A DNA stretch of 64,000 bases from Bedellia somnulentella (GCA_963576735.1 OY755177.1:8494001-8558000), one strand, 5' to 3'. Shown: positions 12,973-23,787, counted from the first letter of the stretch. Program-made: numbers and translations. Notes: generated from the sequence alone by a model not told the origin.

Positions 12973-13169
12973 ACTTTGATACAGCTAATAATATCGTAAT
13001 CTCAAATACAAAACATTTTCTTAGTGATATAAGTTTATAACATGTATAAATCTTGTATTTACATTTTAGATATACTTAATTTTGACTAGTCGTCTTTGGT
13101 TATGTTTAAGCATAGAGAGAGATCTTGTAGTGTGAGTGGTTTGTTCGTCCGTTGAGCGTACCTCACGCG

Positions 13170-13321
13170 TCATATCCACGTTCGGTCTTCTTGTGGTGTG
13201 TTTGTGTGTGTGTCCGCGACTGGTACGTCCGCGGTCCCGGTCACGGCTGCGTGGCGCCGCTGGCTTGCCATGGCCATCATGCTGTTGTTGTACGTGCTAT
13301 GCAGAGACATCCGCATCGTTC
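13170..13321 (-). pseudogene. Tachykinin receptor-like, last coding exon, copy A
   Basis: The minus strand has a good acceptor (TTATTATTTTGTTCCAG) before 13321. The exon's first two bases complete a codon left open by the C-tail exon. It then reads 49 residues, beginning TMRMSLHSTYNNSMMAMASQ and ending QEDRTWI, to a TGA at 13172-13170. It would be the end of the receptor's cytoplasmic tail. The block is strikingly GC-rich against its surroundings and differs from copy B in the coding part at only one position that I can see (Ser in A, Cys in B). It has no lesion itself and is called a pseudogene only because upstream copy A exons are damaged. The plus-strand frames here are shadows. It is not recognisable alone; assignment rests on phase, strand and duplication. 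Confidence 0.6.
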
Positions 13322-13950
13322 CTGGAACAAAATAATAATTTATGCTTTCGCTACAGTGGTGATGATGTAGAGGAGCCTTAGTGACTTATTTTACTTCGTA
13401 TTTACAATGCGACTTTACACCGTAACTCGTGTCGTGAATAAATTTAATTTGTGTCCTTCTCCCGTTTGGCTCAACAATTTTAAAAATAAATGTCATAAAC
13501 TTTTTTGAAAGAATATCATACCGTCATATTACAAGTTTTAGCCTGGTGTGGCTGAGATCTTTTTAAATATACCTCAGTTAATAATTTCCGTAATAATCAA
13601 GACCCTACTGTTGAACAATTCTTACAAAGCGCACGAATCTCTGGGAATATGTTTAAGCATGCAAGAAAATAATGTCCTCTTTGTACTGACCTCAAATTTA
13701 TAACCTCTATGAATTTGTTAAATCAAGGACATCAATTAAACAATAAGGAAAAAAACATAATAATCGCGGTTACCACACAAGCTTACTAAGCACAAAATAT
13801 AACCAGATCAAATATTAATTTCTTTGCAAAACAATTTTCTATAAGATATATTTCTCAGTCTTTGTTACTCTATGTTAGCATTGTGTATTTACATTGAAAT
13901 TGGTTTGAAATGTGTCTCGTAAGGCAGGTATTTCAAAAGGTATATTTTTA

Positions 13951-16046
13951 AGAACAACGTTTTCGCTGACATCTTATAGTGGAAATAACAATGTATCATG
14001 CCTTTAAAACTGATATGACAAATATATGTAATATGCGGTTTGTTGCAATGGATATAACATTTACTAACCAGCGTTAAACTCATTTAATTAAGTGTGACTT
14101 GGATTTATGTCAAATAAATCAGTTGTGGTAAATTACAAATTCACATAAATAAAACAGTAAAATCATATAAGTATGACAATCTAATCGCGCCTCAGAATAT
14201 CAATACTCAATCTCTTCTCAAAGGTATCACACAAAGCGCCTAATACGCTTGTATTGTGAATTTTAGGAAAAACGATGCTTAGTGGAATTATGACCCTGAT
14301 TATAAATAGGCGTTTGCGTAGGTTCACCGTTTGTACATCACTCATATAGATTCTTATTTGAGAGCACAAAACACCGAAAAAATACTTATAGTCTATTTAA
14401 GCAAACGTAGAGATTAGATGAGACTACTAACGTCTAAAATACTCGTAATTTAGATAAAATGCAATAGGGCACTAAACCTAACTAACCCAAAAAATTTCGC
14501 AATAGCGTTATGATTACCAAAGTAAAGGGTTTGTCCTCTTTCGCAAATTGCGGCCCGACTGTAAGGCTATCTATAGTATCTGCCCAAAGTGTACCATGTT
14601 CCGGGACAAAAAACCCGCTTGGGATCTGTCAAACTATTGATGAATGTAAGCAAAGAGTGAAAGGCTTATAAGGTCTCAGCTTACTCCATTTGAACTTATG
14701 GTTTGAAGATATGTATTTAATGACGAACAAAAATAAAGTTCGTATTGGAGTATATTTTGGATAGAACATAATTTGGCAATCTTACCACTGGATGTTAAGG
14801 TAATGGCATTTTTTGTGGCTAAATTTAAAAATTTTCAATCGTTTGATGAAGATTAAACCATAAATATTTGGTTTGCAATATTGCCGTTCAATAAATAATA
14901 AATCTTTCATAACCTGCTGCGGCACATTTATTTCGCAAACGATAAATGAAATACTTTGGTGCTTTGAAGTATACTACCCAATTACAGCGAAGGTTTAGCG
15001 AAAGGTGACTTAACCTTAGTCAATGAACAAGATATTTCGGAAGTGGTAATTTACCGATAACTTGTAACATTTTCCTTGCTTCTTACCAAAAAAGAAAACG
15101 TGATATGAATAATGGTGAATAATCGATGATTCTCAACTTCTAAATACTCCTTTACTATATTTTATGGTGCATATAGTTTGATCTAAGTATTCTTATTCTT
15201 GTAAATAAAGACAAACTTCAGATACCAAAATCATTTTTAAATACTATTAATTTACAAACAACAAGCAAAACAAATAGCAATAATATAAATAACATGAATT
15301 AATTAATTTTATTTTATATAAACGGAATTTTATTTCACATAAACAGTTTTACAATGTCCCAAAGGTCATTCAATTTCATTCAATTTAGATGATCGCCAAA
15401 CTTAAACAAATGAAGTTTCAATCTGATAACACGAACTAGAGTTAAAGCCAATTTTGAAAAGTTTTTACTTAACTTGAATTGTTTCTTGGCTTTAAATCTT
15501 TTGTTAAAGGACTTATTTTTATCCGATTTATGTGAAGTCGTTTAGTTACGGTACTAGGCTAAAGATGGTGAATCATTGCTCTAATATTATTTTATTGAGT
15601 TTAACATTTTCAATTTGAACTGATTTTTTATTGACAATGATAACCCCGTTCTACCTAGCTTACCCCGTTTGTTTTTTTGTTTCTTGGGTCAAATTTAGTA
15701 ATTTATATTGTATTTTTGTTTCCGTTGTAAGAACAAATAATAAAGTAAAGAAAAAAATAGGAGTTTTCCCACAGCCCCCAAAATAATAAAAATAAATATA
15801 GTTTAACGAAAATAACATGTATGTATTCAAGGAGGTCTTTTAATCGACAAACATGTTTATTATGCTGAAGGTTGCTCGATATTGATAACAGCAACAAATA
15901 GACATAAAAAATATTCAACTTTAAAGTTAAATAATACTAACAAAATAAAATAAACAGTGAAGTGAACCCGTTTTTGTAGCTTATAGTGTGAAACATATTC
16001 AGCACGAGTCTATCTCACGATTGGGTGGTTTTCGGTCGTTTTGCAC
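13951..16046. other. 2.1 kb segment present only in copy A
   Basis: Copy B passes directly from the equivalent of 13950 (TCAAAAGGTATATTTTTA) to the equivalent of 16047 (ATTTAAAATAAATCC). The segment is A+T-rich, with no protein domain or clear transposon ends that I recognise. It is either an insertion into A or a deletion from B. Confidence 0.65.
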
Positions 16047-16494
16047 AATTTAAAATAAATCCTTTGTGAAAATTTTTACTTTTAAGTTACACGATTCTTC
16101 CGATACAGCCAGCCTAGTGACAAATGGACGGAGGTTCAGACAGACTGCGAATTTATTGGTAGTAGGGTTCTGTGTTCCTTCGGTACCTTAAAAAAACGCA
16201 GATCAAGCTACGTACTGTGCTGGTAAATTAGGCTCTTTAAAGATTTTTCTAAATGATACATAAGGCAGCATTTCAATACAATCACACATTTTTGTAATTT
16301 GAATTTATGTGTAAAAAATAGTGTTATTCGTGAAAAGTTTCATGTTTTTTTAAAAGATTAGATTATAGTTTGTTGGAATATTAAAAAGTGGAAAGCGACA
16401 GGTATCGCGTACCCCAATTAAATCATGTAATTCTTAGTTCAAATTTAAATATTTAATTATTTTTCATAAATTTTATATTTAGATGAAGGCGTAC

Positions 16495-16619
16495 CGTTTT
16501 TTCTTGTAGTTGACATAGAACGAGCCGAGCGGTCAGGTGTGAAGGCTCGATGTCGATTAAGGCCGCGACCGCCGAATTCACCGCAACACCAGAAAAAATG
16601 CTTGAAACGTCGGCGAAAC
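16495..16619 (-). pseudogene. Tachykinin receptor-like, C-tail exon, copy A
   Basis: Minus-strand exon of 125 nt after the acceptor ...TATCGAAG. Its first G completes the AA left by the TM6-TM7 exon (Lys). It then reads FRRRFKHFFWCCGEF and continues RAFTPDRSARSMSTTRKN with one base over, matching the phase of the last exon. This is the helix 8/palmitoylation region just after TM7 (Cys-Cys motif). Against copy B, the conserved Gly of FRRGF is Arg here, CCGA is CCGE, and the donor is GGTACGCC instead of GGTAACGCC, a poorer match to the splice consensus. This fits relaxed constraint. Family identity is good; expression is unknown. Confidence 0.7.
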
Positions 16620-16659
16620 CTTCGATAGAAAACACAATACATTTTACAATCAGTTTTAC

Positions 16660-16925
16660 TCTAAAATTTTTATTTCCTAAGACTTAACTCAGTTTGGAAG
16701 AATATGTCAGGTTTAAATGATAATGATTATCTTAAAATTAAGATATTCCGTGCTCTGGAGGGAACATTAAACAATTTGTCCCGGTAATGTTAATGGTAAT
16801 AATTCGTTAGTCTGACAACCGGCACTAGGCCAGCGAGGTGGACTAGGGTCAAAATCACCCTGTACAAGGTAGGCTCGAGACTCTTAGTGGTGACATATGA
16901 CCTGGGAGGATGAATCTGTCATATT
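16660..16925 (+). mobile_element. SINE body lacking its tRNA head (copy A)
   Basis: Words shared with the intact SINE at 46181-46490 include AACTCAGTTTGGAAGAAT, GTTAGTCTGACAAC, AGGTAGGCTCGAGACTC and TTAGTGGTGACATATG. In copy B the same insertion still has about 66 bp of tRNA-like head (56437-56502), which copy A has lost. Confidence 0.7.
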
Positions 16926-17202
16926 TAGAAAACTTACTAAAGTGGTGATCGTAATAAAGATATGGTTTGGCATTGAGTAACTACAATAAAATGCAGGTGA
17001 TATTTTAAAATCTCCAAGCAATGAAATTTATGATCAACTTTTATCCTGCGATAAAGTCGCGTAATCCAAGTGCAAGAGTCACAAGAATACAAGCAATTAA
17101 ATTCCTTATTCACTGCAGCGCTATATAAACTAGGGGCAGGGGGACAGTTATTTTATTTGATACTCGCGGCAGCTAGTATTTTCATATATTTATTGTTGAA
17201 CT

Positions 17203-17445
17203 AGCTTTTTGCCCGCGACTACGTCTGCGTGGACAAAATTTTTTGTATCCGGTTTACATCCAATATGCCAAAAGACTATCTTATCTTCTGTTTTTTTTTA
17301 TTCCCGTGGGCGTTGTCAGAGATATAAAGAACATTGAGGCTTTTTAAGTGATTATTGGGCGATGCAGTTGGAGACCCATTTGACTACCTTTTCCCCCTTC
17401 AACTTCCAAAAGTGGATAAAAAATTACTATCTCTGAAGCCGTGAT
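17203..17445 (-). mobile_element. Helitron-type terminus joined to S1-like sequence (copy A)
   Basis: Read on the minus strand, the left edge ends CGCGGGCAAAAAGCTAG then T, the 3' end of a lepidopteran Helitron. The adjoining sequence (GATGCAGTTGGAGACCC, CTTCCAAAAGTGGATAAA) is S1-like. The same combination recurs at 23525-23787 and, by duplication, at 57695-57945, so it is an inherited unit and not a chance juxtaposition. Confidence 0.55.
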
Positions 17446-18310
17446 TGAATGATTAGTATTAGCCGAACGGTATACTGCTACGCCACGAAGACGTTAGTGT
17501 TGACCTCAAAATTTTGATAAGCTATATATCTAGTAGTCATACTATTGAAAAAAAAATGGACATTTATTTTGATGAAAATGGATGAAACCCTTATTTTTTT
17601 CAAAAAGTCTATTAATGAAGAGTCTGATAAAGTCGTTCGATGAAAAAATGAATAGTGAAAATATGGGGAGCCATCTAAAAGTTATGTTTTTTTATGTTCC
17701 TGTAGAAACCCTTGCGAAATCCGGAATAAATGATATCCTATATGTTGGCCAGGTGTATAAACTATATTCATACCAAATTTGATCAAGATCCGTCTGTTAG
17801 AATAAACGTGATGACCGGACATACAGACGGACAGACAGTCATTTTTTTCAAAAAGCGCAACTTTTGCTTCAGTATCCAAAATTAAACATATTCCACCGGT
17901 TTTTATTTTTTTTTCTTTAATGTACAGTTTTGACCTCGGTACAGTCTTATTATAGTAAGATAAGATAGATTAATAGTTATGCACCAGTAAAATTATTACG
18001 AGTGTTGATTTTTATATTTCTTTGAGAAGGTGTGTGTAGCATATAAAAGAAGATTCAAAGTTCTATATAACTATTTGGAAAGAGGGTATGCTTTTTATCA
18101 GGCATAATTTAATTAAACTTGGTTACCGAAAATGTTGTCCATTAACCAGAAAACCCCATTTAAATTTATAACGGCTGTACCTTAAACTATCGGAAGTTCA
18201 TTACAGAAACTTTTATATACGATACTGTTATCGCTAGAGCTTAAAAGGCATAGTATTCATAGTCACTAGTATTATTTTTGTTACTCCAATCAAAATGTCA
18301 TTATACTCAC

Positions 18311-18507
18311 TTAGAGTTCATCCAGCAATAAATGATGGGGTTATACATGGAGTTGCTCATTGCAAGCCAGTATATGGCCAGGTAGATTTCTTGGACATAT
18401 TTGTGGTTCGCCAGCTCGGGGTAGTAGGACATCACCACGAAGTACACGTGGAAAGGCAGCCAGCATACTGCGAAGATCACCACAACCACTATCATCATCT
18501 TCACCAC
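18311..18507 (-). pseudogene. Tachykinin receptor-like, TM6-TM7 exon, copy A
   Basis: A 197 nt minus-strand exon between a good acceptor (TTTTTTTTCAG) and a good donor (GTGAGT). It starts in phase 0 with VVKMMIVVVVIFAVCWLPFH (TM6, with the CWLP motif) and ends AIYWLAMSNSMYNPIIYCWM (TM7, with NPIIY in place of NPxxY), leaving AA for the next exon. This matches insect tachykinin receptors (TkR99D type) closely. Compared with copy B, Thr is Met and Glu is Lys in the TM6-TM7 loop region. There is no stop in this exon. It belongs with the stop-bearing TM5 exon at 34104-34254, about 15.6 kb upstream on the same strand, a gap swollen by nested LINEs. Confidence 0.75.
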
Positions 18508-18621
18508 CTGAAAAAAAACGATGTATCTGTCAAATAGTACATGTTTTTAATATTAGTAGGCGGAGAGATAATCTTTTAGAAGAAATGAATTAGTGCTACT
18601 CTTAAACAACACTATACAGCA

Positions 18622-18998
18622 TAATAAACATAACATAACATAAACGTTCACGCCGTTTATCCCCGAAGGGGTTGGCAGAGGTACCAATACTCCTGAACTC
18701 ACATGGCAAGCGCCATCTAGTTTCTAGAGAAGGTACCCACGTTTTGCTTAGACAGTGTACTCACGTGATAGGGGGCAGGCCTATCGCCGTTTTGTACGAG
18801 TACACTGTCACATGACTAAGTACAACTCAGCCATGTGGGTTTCCTCACGATGTTTTCCCTCACCGTTAGCAACCATGATAAATTAACCACACATATGACT
18901 TTAGAAAAGACAAATTGGTGTAGGCCCGTCCCAGGATTGGAACTCACGCCCTTTGGTTTTTCGGGCGGGTGTTCTACCCACTGGACTATCATGTCGCT
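18622..18998 (-). mobile_element. tRNA-derived SINE, full length, with target duplication
   Basis: The 377 bp element is bounded by the 10 bp repeat CTATACAGCA (18612-18621 and 18999-19008). Copy B has this site unoccupied, so it inserted after the duplication. On the minus strand the head reads GATAGTCCAGTGGGTAGAAC and later GTGAGTTCCAATCCTGG, a tRNA-like A box and B box. The far end carries the GGGGTTGGCAGAGGTACC block and a TTATGTTATG tail. Other copies lie at 44250-44505 and 44985-45356. Confidence 0.88.
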
Positions 18999-19105
18999 CT
19001 ATACAGCAATTTATGTATATGGTCGTTTCTTAGTGGTAGTTGTCATTTATACATACATAAATATAATAATAATAATAATATAACCAGTAATATAATAATT
19101 ACTGG

Positions 19106-20403
19106 TTGAAGGGGTTCACGCGCTGTCACGCAACTCTTGCCCGTCAGTTCCAAAGCGCCCTCGAGAATGGGACGCTCCAGAACTTCTTAACTACTGGGGT
19201 CACTCATTTAGCTCCAAAGAGCGATGCTACCGCGGATCCATCACAATACCGCCCCATTACTTGTCTTTGTACAATTTACAAGACCTTGACATCCGTTCTG
19301 AGCTCAAAAATTACTCAACACATTGTTGATAACAATGTGATCTCTGGAGCTCAGAACGGATGTAGGGGCGGTAGTCGCGGTAGCAAGGAGCTGCTCCTCA
19401 TCGATGCGGTCGTAGGTCAACTGGTCAAACGCAACCGTTGGAACTTTTCCGCTGGCTGGATAGACTACAGGAAGGCGTTCGATTCGGTACCTCATTCATG
19501 GCTCATGAGGGTCCTCAAGCTGTACAAAATTGAAAGTACAGTTCGACACTTCCTCGGGCAGTGTATGGGGTACTGGAGAACGATCCTGAGTTTAGACGGT
19601 CAGCGGATGACGGACGTGGATGACCAAATTGATATAGGGCGAGGGATTTTCCAGGGCGATTGCCTGAGTCCAGTTTGGTTTTGCTTTGCCCTGAATCCTC
19701 TAAGTACACTCTTGGAGAATTCGGGAACAGGCTTTCAGTTTCGGAGAGGCGGACCACGCTTGCCTCATCTCCTTTATATGGACGACCTGAAGCTTTACGC
19801 CCCCACGGCTGACAGATTGGCGGAGCTACTGACGATCACTAACGATTTCAGTGGTTCCGTCAAGATGGAGCTCGGGGTCGATAAGTGTGCGGTCATTCAT
19901 GTTGAGAAGGGCCATGTCATGCACTCTGATGGTGTCGATGTCGGCACCAATCATTTGAGGGCACTCTCCGAGGCTGAAACAAACCGGTATCTGGGCATGT
20001 CACAAACCATCGGTGTGAAGGTGGCAGATGTAAAACAGGGTGTTTGCGAGGAGTTTTATGAACGCCTGAAAAGTGTGCTTAATAGCTACTTGTCAGGCGT
20101 TAATAAGATCCGAGCCATTAACTCCTGGGTCATGCCTGTACTGATGACAAAAAAATTTGGCGTGCTCAGATGGACTCAGACCGAACTCGACGCTCTGGAC
20201 AGACAAGTCCGCACGATGGAGACCTCTCATCGAATGCATCATCCGAGGTCGTCGGTTATGAGATTGTATATCCCGCGGAAGTGTGGTGGTCGAGACCTCT
20301 TGAGTGCCAAAACCATGCACAACCGCGAGGTATGCAACCTCAGAAACTATTTTTGACGATGACGGATGATAGTATTCGGGGAGAGGTGGTCGCTATTGAT
20401 AAA
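19106..20403 (+). pseudogene. R4/Dong LINE reverse transcriptase (broken)
   Basis: The frame starting at 19106 holds the reverse transcriptase: YRPITCLCTIYK, the GWIDYRKAFDSVPHSWL motif with the first catalytic Asp, the GIFQGDCLSPVWFC box and the LLYMDDLKLYA catalytic box. It then runs into the thumb region (KTMHNREVCNLRNYF). A frameshift near 20350 moves the sequence into another frame (TMTDDSIRGEVVAID), which is cut at 20403 by an inserted LINE. It would have copied the element's RNA at the nicked TAA target. The residues visible at the active site are intact, but the gene cannot be functional. Confidence 0.82.
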
Positions 20404-21263
20404 CTCTGCTGTTCGGTGTAGTTAAGCTGGAATCGCCCACTTATTTGCATAAAAAACTGCAATGGTCAAAAAGTGACTACCAGTTTAAAGTTAGAGCGAT
20501 CTTGCCAATGCACCGGTCAGCGGCGTTTCGGGGTAGCTTTAGATTTGCAGCGTCCAAGTGCTGGAATGATATTCCACCACCTATACGTGCTGCGACCAGT
20601 AGGAAAACTTTTAGGCGTAAGCTTAGAGATTGCTTGCTGGCACAGCAAAACCCATCCCGCAATGTCCTACCTGCAGATTCCCGTTTATGATTATGATTAT
20701 GTTTTTAAATCTTATTATGCCTATAAATCATTACATGTATCATATCACTATGTTATGTCATATATATATGTGTGTATATATATGTGTATGTGTGTTTATA
20801 TATATGTGTATATATTTCTGTTATCTTATAGTGCGACAGTTATATATTCGTATTCTATATCTGTATATTTTTATTCTATAATTATTATTTATCTTTGTTT
20901 ATTTAGTATATACAGTTGTCAATTATGTTGTTTAAATTTGTATAAACTTTTTGTGTGTATGTCCAATTATCTGTTCCGTATGGTGTAATGCTCGCAATGT
21001 CACTTGAGTCGGTGCTGACTGAAAATCAGTGTTGTGAGCTTCCAAAGCTCACAACGTAATTCTGAGGCAGCACCGTTTCGCTGTGCAGAGGCCTTGCCTT
21101 CTAAATATTATATTTGTATGTTTTTTCTTGTTTACTTTTGTTTTCTTGCTTTGAGAATTGAATAATGTGTTGTTTTTTTTATATATTTTTTTCTCTATTA
21201 ATGTTATTTTTCCATGTTCTGTACAGCGAATAAATGTCTCTCTTTCTTTCTTTCTTTCTTTCT
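20404..21263 (+). mobile_element. 5'-truncated CR1/Daphne-like LINE inserted in the R4 element
   Basis: The 860 bp insertion is flanked by ATAAA on both sides (20399-20403 and 21264-21268); leaving it out restores the R4 reading AID-KGLTPL. It encodes the far C-terminus of a LINE reverse transcriptase (FKVRAILPMHRSAAFRGSF, then WNDIPPPIR and FRRKLRDCLL) up to about 20690. A 3' UTR with GCTGACTGAAAATCAGTG follows, then a CTTT-repeat tail (21238-21262). A second 3' UTR of this family lies at 45650-45860. Confidence 0.8.
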
Positions 21264-21268
21264 ATAAA

Positions 21269-22042
21269 GGACTGACTCCCTTATCGTTGGCCTCACGGGA
21301 TTGGCGAACCCCGGAGGTACTTAGCACCTCTGATCGGGAGTCCGTATGGAAGGAGAAGGAGCTGCACGGGAGGTTTTACAAGGTACTTCACGAACCTTTC
21401 GTGGACCGTAAAGCCTCCCTGCATTGACTGCGTTTCGGGGACCTCTTTGGGGAAACCGAAGGTTTTGTCTGTGCAATACAGGACCAGGTTATCAAGACGC
21501 GGAACTATCGGAAATACATCCTAAAGGACGGTACCACAGACGTTTGTCGAGCATGTGGCCGTCCCGGAGAGTCACTTAGGCATGTTATTTCCGGTTGTTC
21601 GGCTCTTGCTAATACTGAGTACTTGCACAGACACAACCAAGCAGCCAAAATCCTGCATCAGGAGCTCGCTCTCAAATTCGGACGGAATCTGTCGGAGCCA
21701 ATCCTAGAAAACGACCGTGCCAAAATCTATTGGGACTGATCCGTTATCACGGACAGGACTATTCTAGCGAATAAGCCTGATATCGTGGTATGGGATCGGT
21801 CGCAGTCGAGGGTATTTCTAGTGGATGTCACTATCCCTCATCACGAGGGTCTCGTGAAAGCCGAAACCGAGAAGCGTCGGAAATATCTCGATCTGGCTCA
21901 CGAGATCACCGACATGTGGGGTGTGACTTCGACAGAAATAATCCCAATTGTTTTGTCCGCGAACGGGTTAATTCCAACCAGCCTCGCGACCAACTTGAGG
22001 CGGTTGGATTTCTGTGGCGTGTCGGTTCCAGCACAAATGTAG
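21269..22042 (+). pseudogene. R4/Dong LINE C-terminus: zinc motif and restriction-like endonuclease (broken)
   Basis: Continuing R4 after the inserted LINE, the frame reads GLTPLSLASRDWRTPEVLST, then a stop near 21425. It resumes with CRACGRPGESLRHVISGC (a Cys-Cys-His-Cys zinc motif), a second in-frame stop near 21737, and the endonuclease core KPDIVVWDRS and VFLVDVTIPH (PD...D pattern) with a following KAETEKRRKY helix. This enzyme nicks the target DNA in R2/R4-type LINEs. Two stops make it a pseudogene. Confidence 0.78.
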
Positions 22043-22214
22043 AAAGCGGTGCTGCTCGATACGGCTCGGATCGTCCGTCGGTTCTTGAACCTGACTCCCT
22101 GACCCCGACCGACTGTGCTCTTGTCGGGGAGTACCGCCTCTCCCATTTAAAATTCTAATTTTCTGTTTCGGCCATGGGAGAGGCGAGAAACTAAGTGTTC
22201 CCAAAATAATAATA

Positions 22215-22330
22215 ATAATAAAACTCTTTATTGTACATCCCAAAAAAACAACAATTACAAAAAAAAATCGGTACAAAATCCAAAGTACAACTGGCGGTCT
22301 TATCACTAAGAGCGATCTCTTCCAGACAAC
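22215..22330 (-). mobile_element. LINE 3' UTR fragment, minus strand
   Basis: Beside the right TAA run, the minus strand reads GGAAGAGATCGCTCTTAGTG, ATAAGACCGCCAGTTGTAC and a TTGTACAATAAAGAG polyadenylation-like end. This 3' UTR type recurs in lepidopteran LINEs. No coding part remains. Confidence 0.55.
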
Positions 22331-22581
22331 CCAAGAATGGAAAGATGCTGGATTAAAAACATGTTCGGTAGATGTCCAATAAATTAAACTGATTTTTTAA
22401 AAACTAAAATTATTCGTCAAACTATTATCTATCTATTTTAAATATTACTAAATATTTATTAAGTTCTAACACACTTACATATAGTATTTCATAAAATAAA
22501 TAATATTCAATAAATACAATACATATGCAATATATATAAAGATTTTTAAATAAAATACATATATACATTTTACGACATATA

Positions 22582-22770
22582 TCCATACTAATATTATAAA
22601 TTGGAAAGTGAGTTTGTTTGTTTGTTTATTTGTGCCGCTTTCACGCCGTAACTACTGAACCGATTGCTTTGAAATTTTGCAGACGTATAGTTAGAAGTCC
22701 AAATTAAATAATAGGGTACTTTTTATCCCGGAAAAAATGATGTTCCCGAGGGAATACTAAAATATTGTTT
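22582..22770 (+). mobile_element. Helitron-like 5' end
   Basis: It begins TCCATACTAATATTATAAAT after an A, followed by AGTGAGTTTGTTTG, CTGAACCGATTGCTTTGAAA and TTTTTATCCCGG. This is the usual 5' portion of non-autonomous lepidopteran Helitrons. No CTAG terminus in the right place was found, so the element is truncated or its end has decayed. Confidence 0.5.
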
Positions 22771-23018
22771 GCTTGCTGGATGGATTGGAGATGGCGCCGT
22801 GTGTCGTTAGGTATGGTATGCGTATGTGTTAGGTAAGAATAACAAGCAAGAACTATCGCAAAATGACATAGGATATCATTCATCTCGGAAAATCCCCATA
22901 TTCCCGAGCAATCTCTGCTGCAAACTCACCCACCATCACCAACGGTCAGTGTAGGGAGCAGCACCCACCGGGCCTCCGCCCCGCAGCAAAACCACTATTA
23001 TAAAACTAAACCCATGTT

Positions 23019-23270
23019 TGCCGTGTAGTGTCGGCTTAGAATAACACTACCCCATTTTTACCCGTGGGTGATCGTAAGAGGCGACTAAGGGTATAGGGGG
23101 CTTTTTAAGTGATTTTTGGGCGATGTGGTTGGAGACCCGTCACCAAAAACATTTATTATAACCATCTTTTCCCAATCGACTTCCAAAAGTGGCTGAGGAA
23201 TTTTTCATTCCAAAGCTCTGGCTACCCCGTTAAGGGATTTATAGCCGTGAGTATATGTATGTATGTATGT
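23019..23270 (+). mobile_element. S1 repeat, reference copy with target duplication
   Basis: The 252 bp copy is flanked by AAACCCATGTT on both sides (23008-23018 and 23271-23281). It runs from TGCCGTGTAGTGTCGGC to a (TATG)n tail. Target duplications of about 11 bp and a simple-repeat 3' tail show it moves by LINE-type reverse transcription. There is no reading frame, so it is SINE-like. GGTTGGAGACC could be a degenerate Pol III B box, but no clear A box is seen. Confidence 0.85.
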
Positions 23271-23524
23271 AAACCCATGTTACAACACGCGATTAAAGAC
23301 CCGAAAATCAATAGTTACTATCCGTACTAATACGACCATTATAACTCGAACATAGAAACTTGGTACAAAATGGTTTGTTTCATGATTGTTATCCTGTTAT
23401 CATATATTTTATGGCACTAAGGGGTTGAAATAGCAAATGAAAGTTAGTATAGAGATTTTTGACATTTCTGCATTTAGAAACTTGAAACTTGGTGCGATTG
23501 ACTGATATAACCAATCTTTCATGA

Positions 23525-23787
23525 GTATATATACACTAACGGCCATAAATTCCAAATAGAGTAGCCATAGCTTCGGAGAAGATAGTAATTCTCCATCCAC
23601 TTTTGGAAGTTGAATGGGGAAAAGGTAGTCAAATAAAGGATTTTAGTGATGGGTCTCCAACTGCATCGCTGAACAATCACTTAAAAAGCCTCAATGTCCT
23701 TTATATCTTTTATACCACTTTTTTTTATATATAAACTGGATGCAAAAAATGTAGTCGACGCGGACGTAGTCGCGGGCAAAAAGCTAG
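23525..23787 (+). mobile_element. Helitron 3' terminus with S1-like body
   Basis: The block ends ...GTCGCGGGCAAAAAGCTAG (23784-23787) followed by T, a Helitron 3' end on the plus strand. The upstream part is S1-like sequence in reverse (TATACACTAACGGCCATAAA, CACTTTTGGAAGTTGAATGG, GGTCTCCAACTGCATCG). The same pairing occurs at 17203-17445. It abuts the 3' end of the CR1-type LINE that follows on the minus strand. Confidence 0.55.

Larger units (their letters stand above)
19090..22205 (+). mobile_element. R4/Dong-type LINE, 5' truncated, in a TAA repeat
   Basis: The element lies between (ATA/TAA)n runs (19065-19090 and 22207-22220), as expected for Dong/R4-clade LINEs, which target TAA repeats. 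It carries a reverse transcriptase, a C-terminal zinc motif and a restriction-like endonuclease, and no N-terminal APE domain. It is disabled by truncation, frameshifts, in-frame stops and an inserted LINE (20404-21263). Copy B lacks it. Confidence 0.8.

Noticed and set aside
13136..13381. Plus-strand frames of 72-81 codons (also at 54983-55228) with Cys/Arg-rich proteins conserved in both copies
   Set aside because: They are antisense shadows of the GC-rich last receptor exon; splice phases and the stop support the minus strand.
18295..18593. Plus-strand frames rich in His (also at 61447-61671)
   Set aside because: Antisense to the TM6-TM7 exon; the His runs are the complement of Val/Met codons.
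20473..20988. 171-codon Tyr/Ile-rich frame
   Set aside because: Overlaps the LINE C-terminus in another frame and then an A+T-rich 3' UTR; low complexity.
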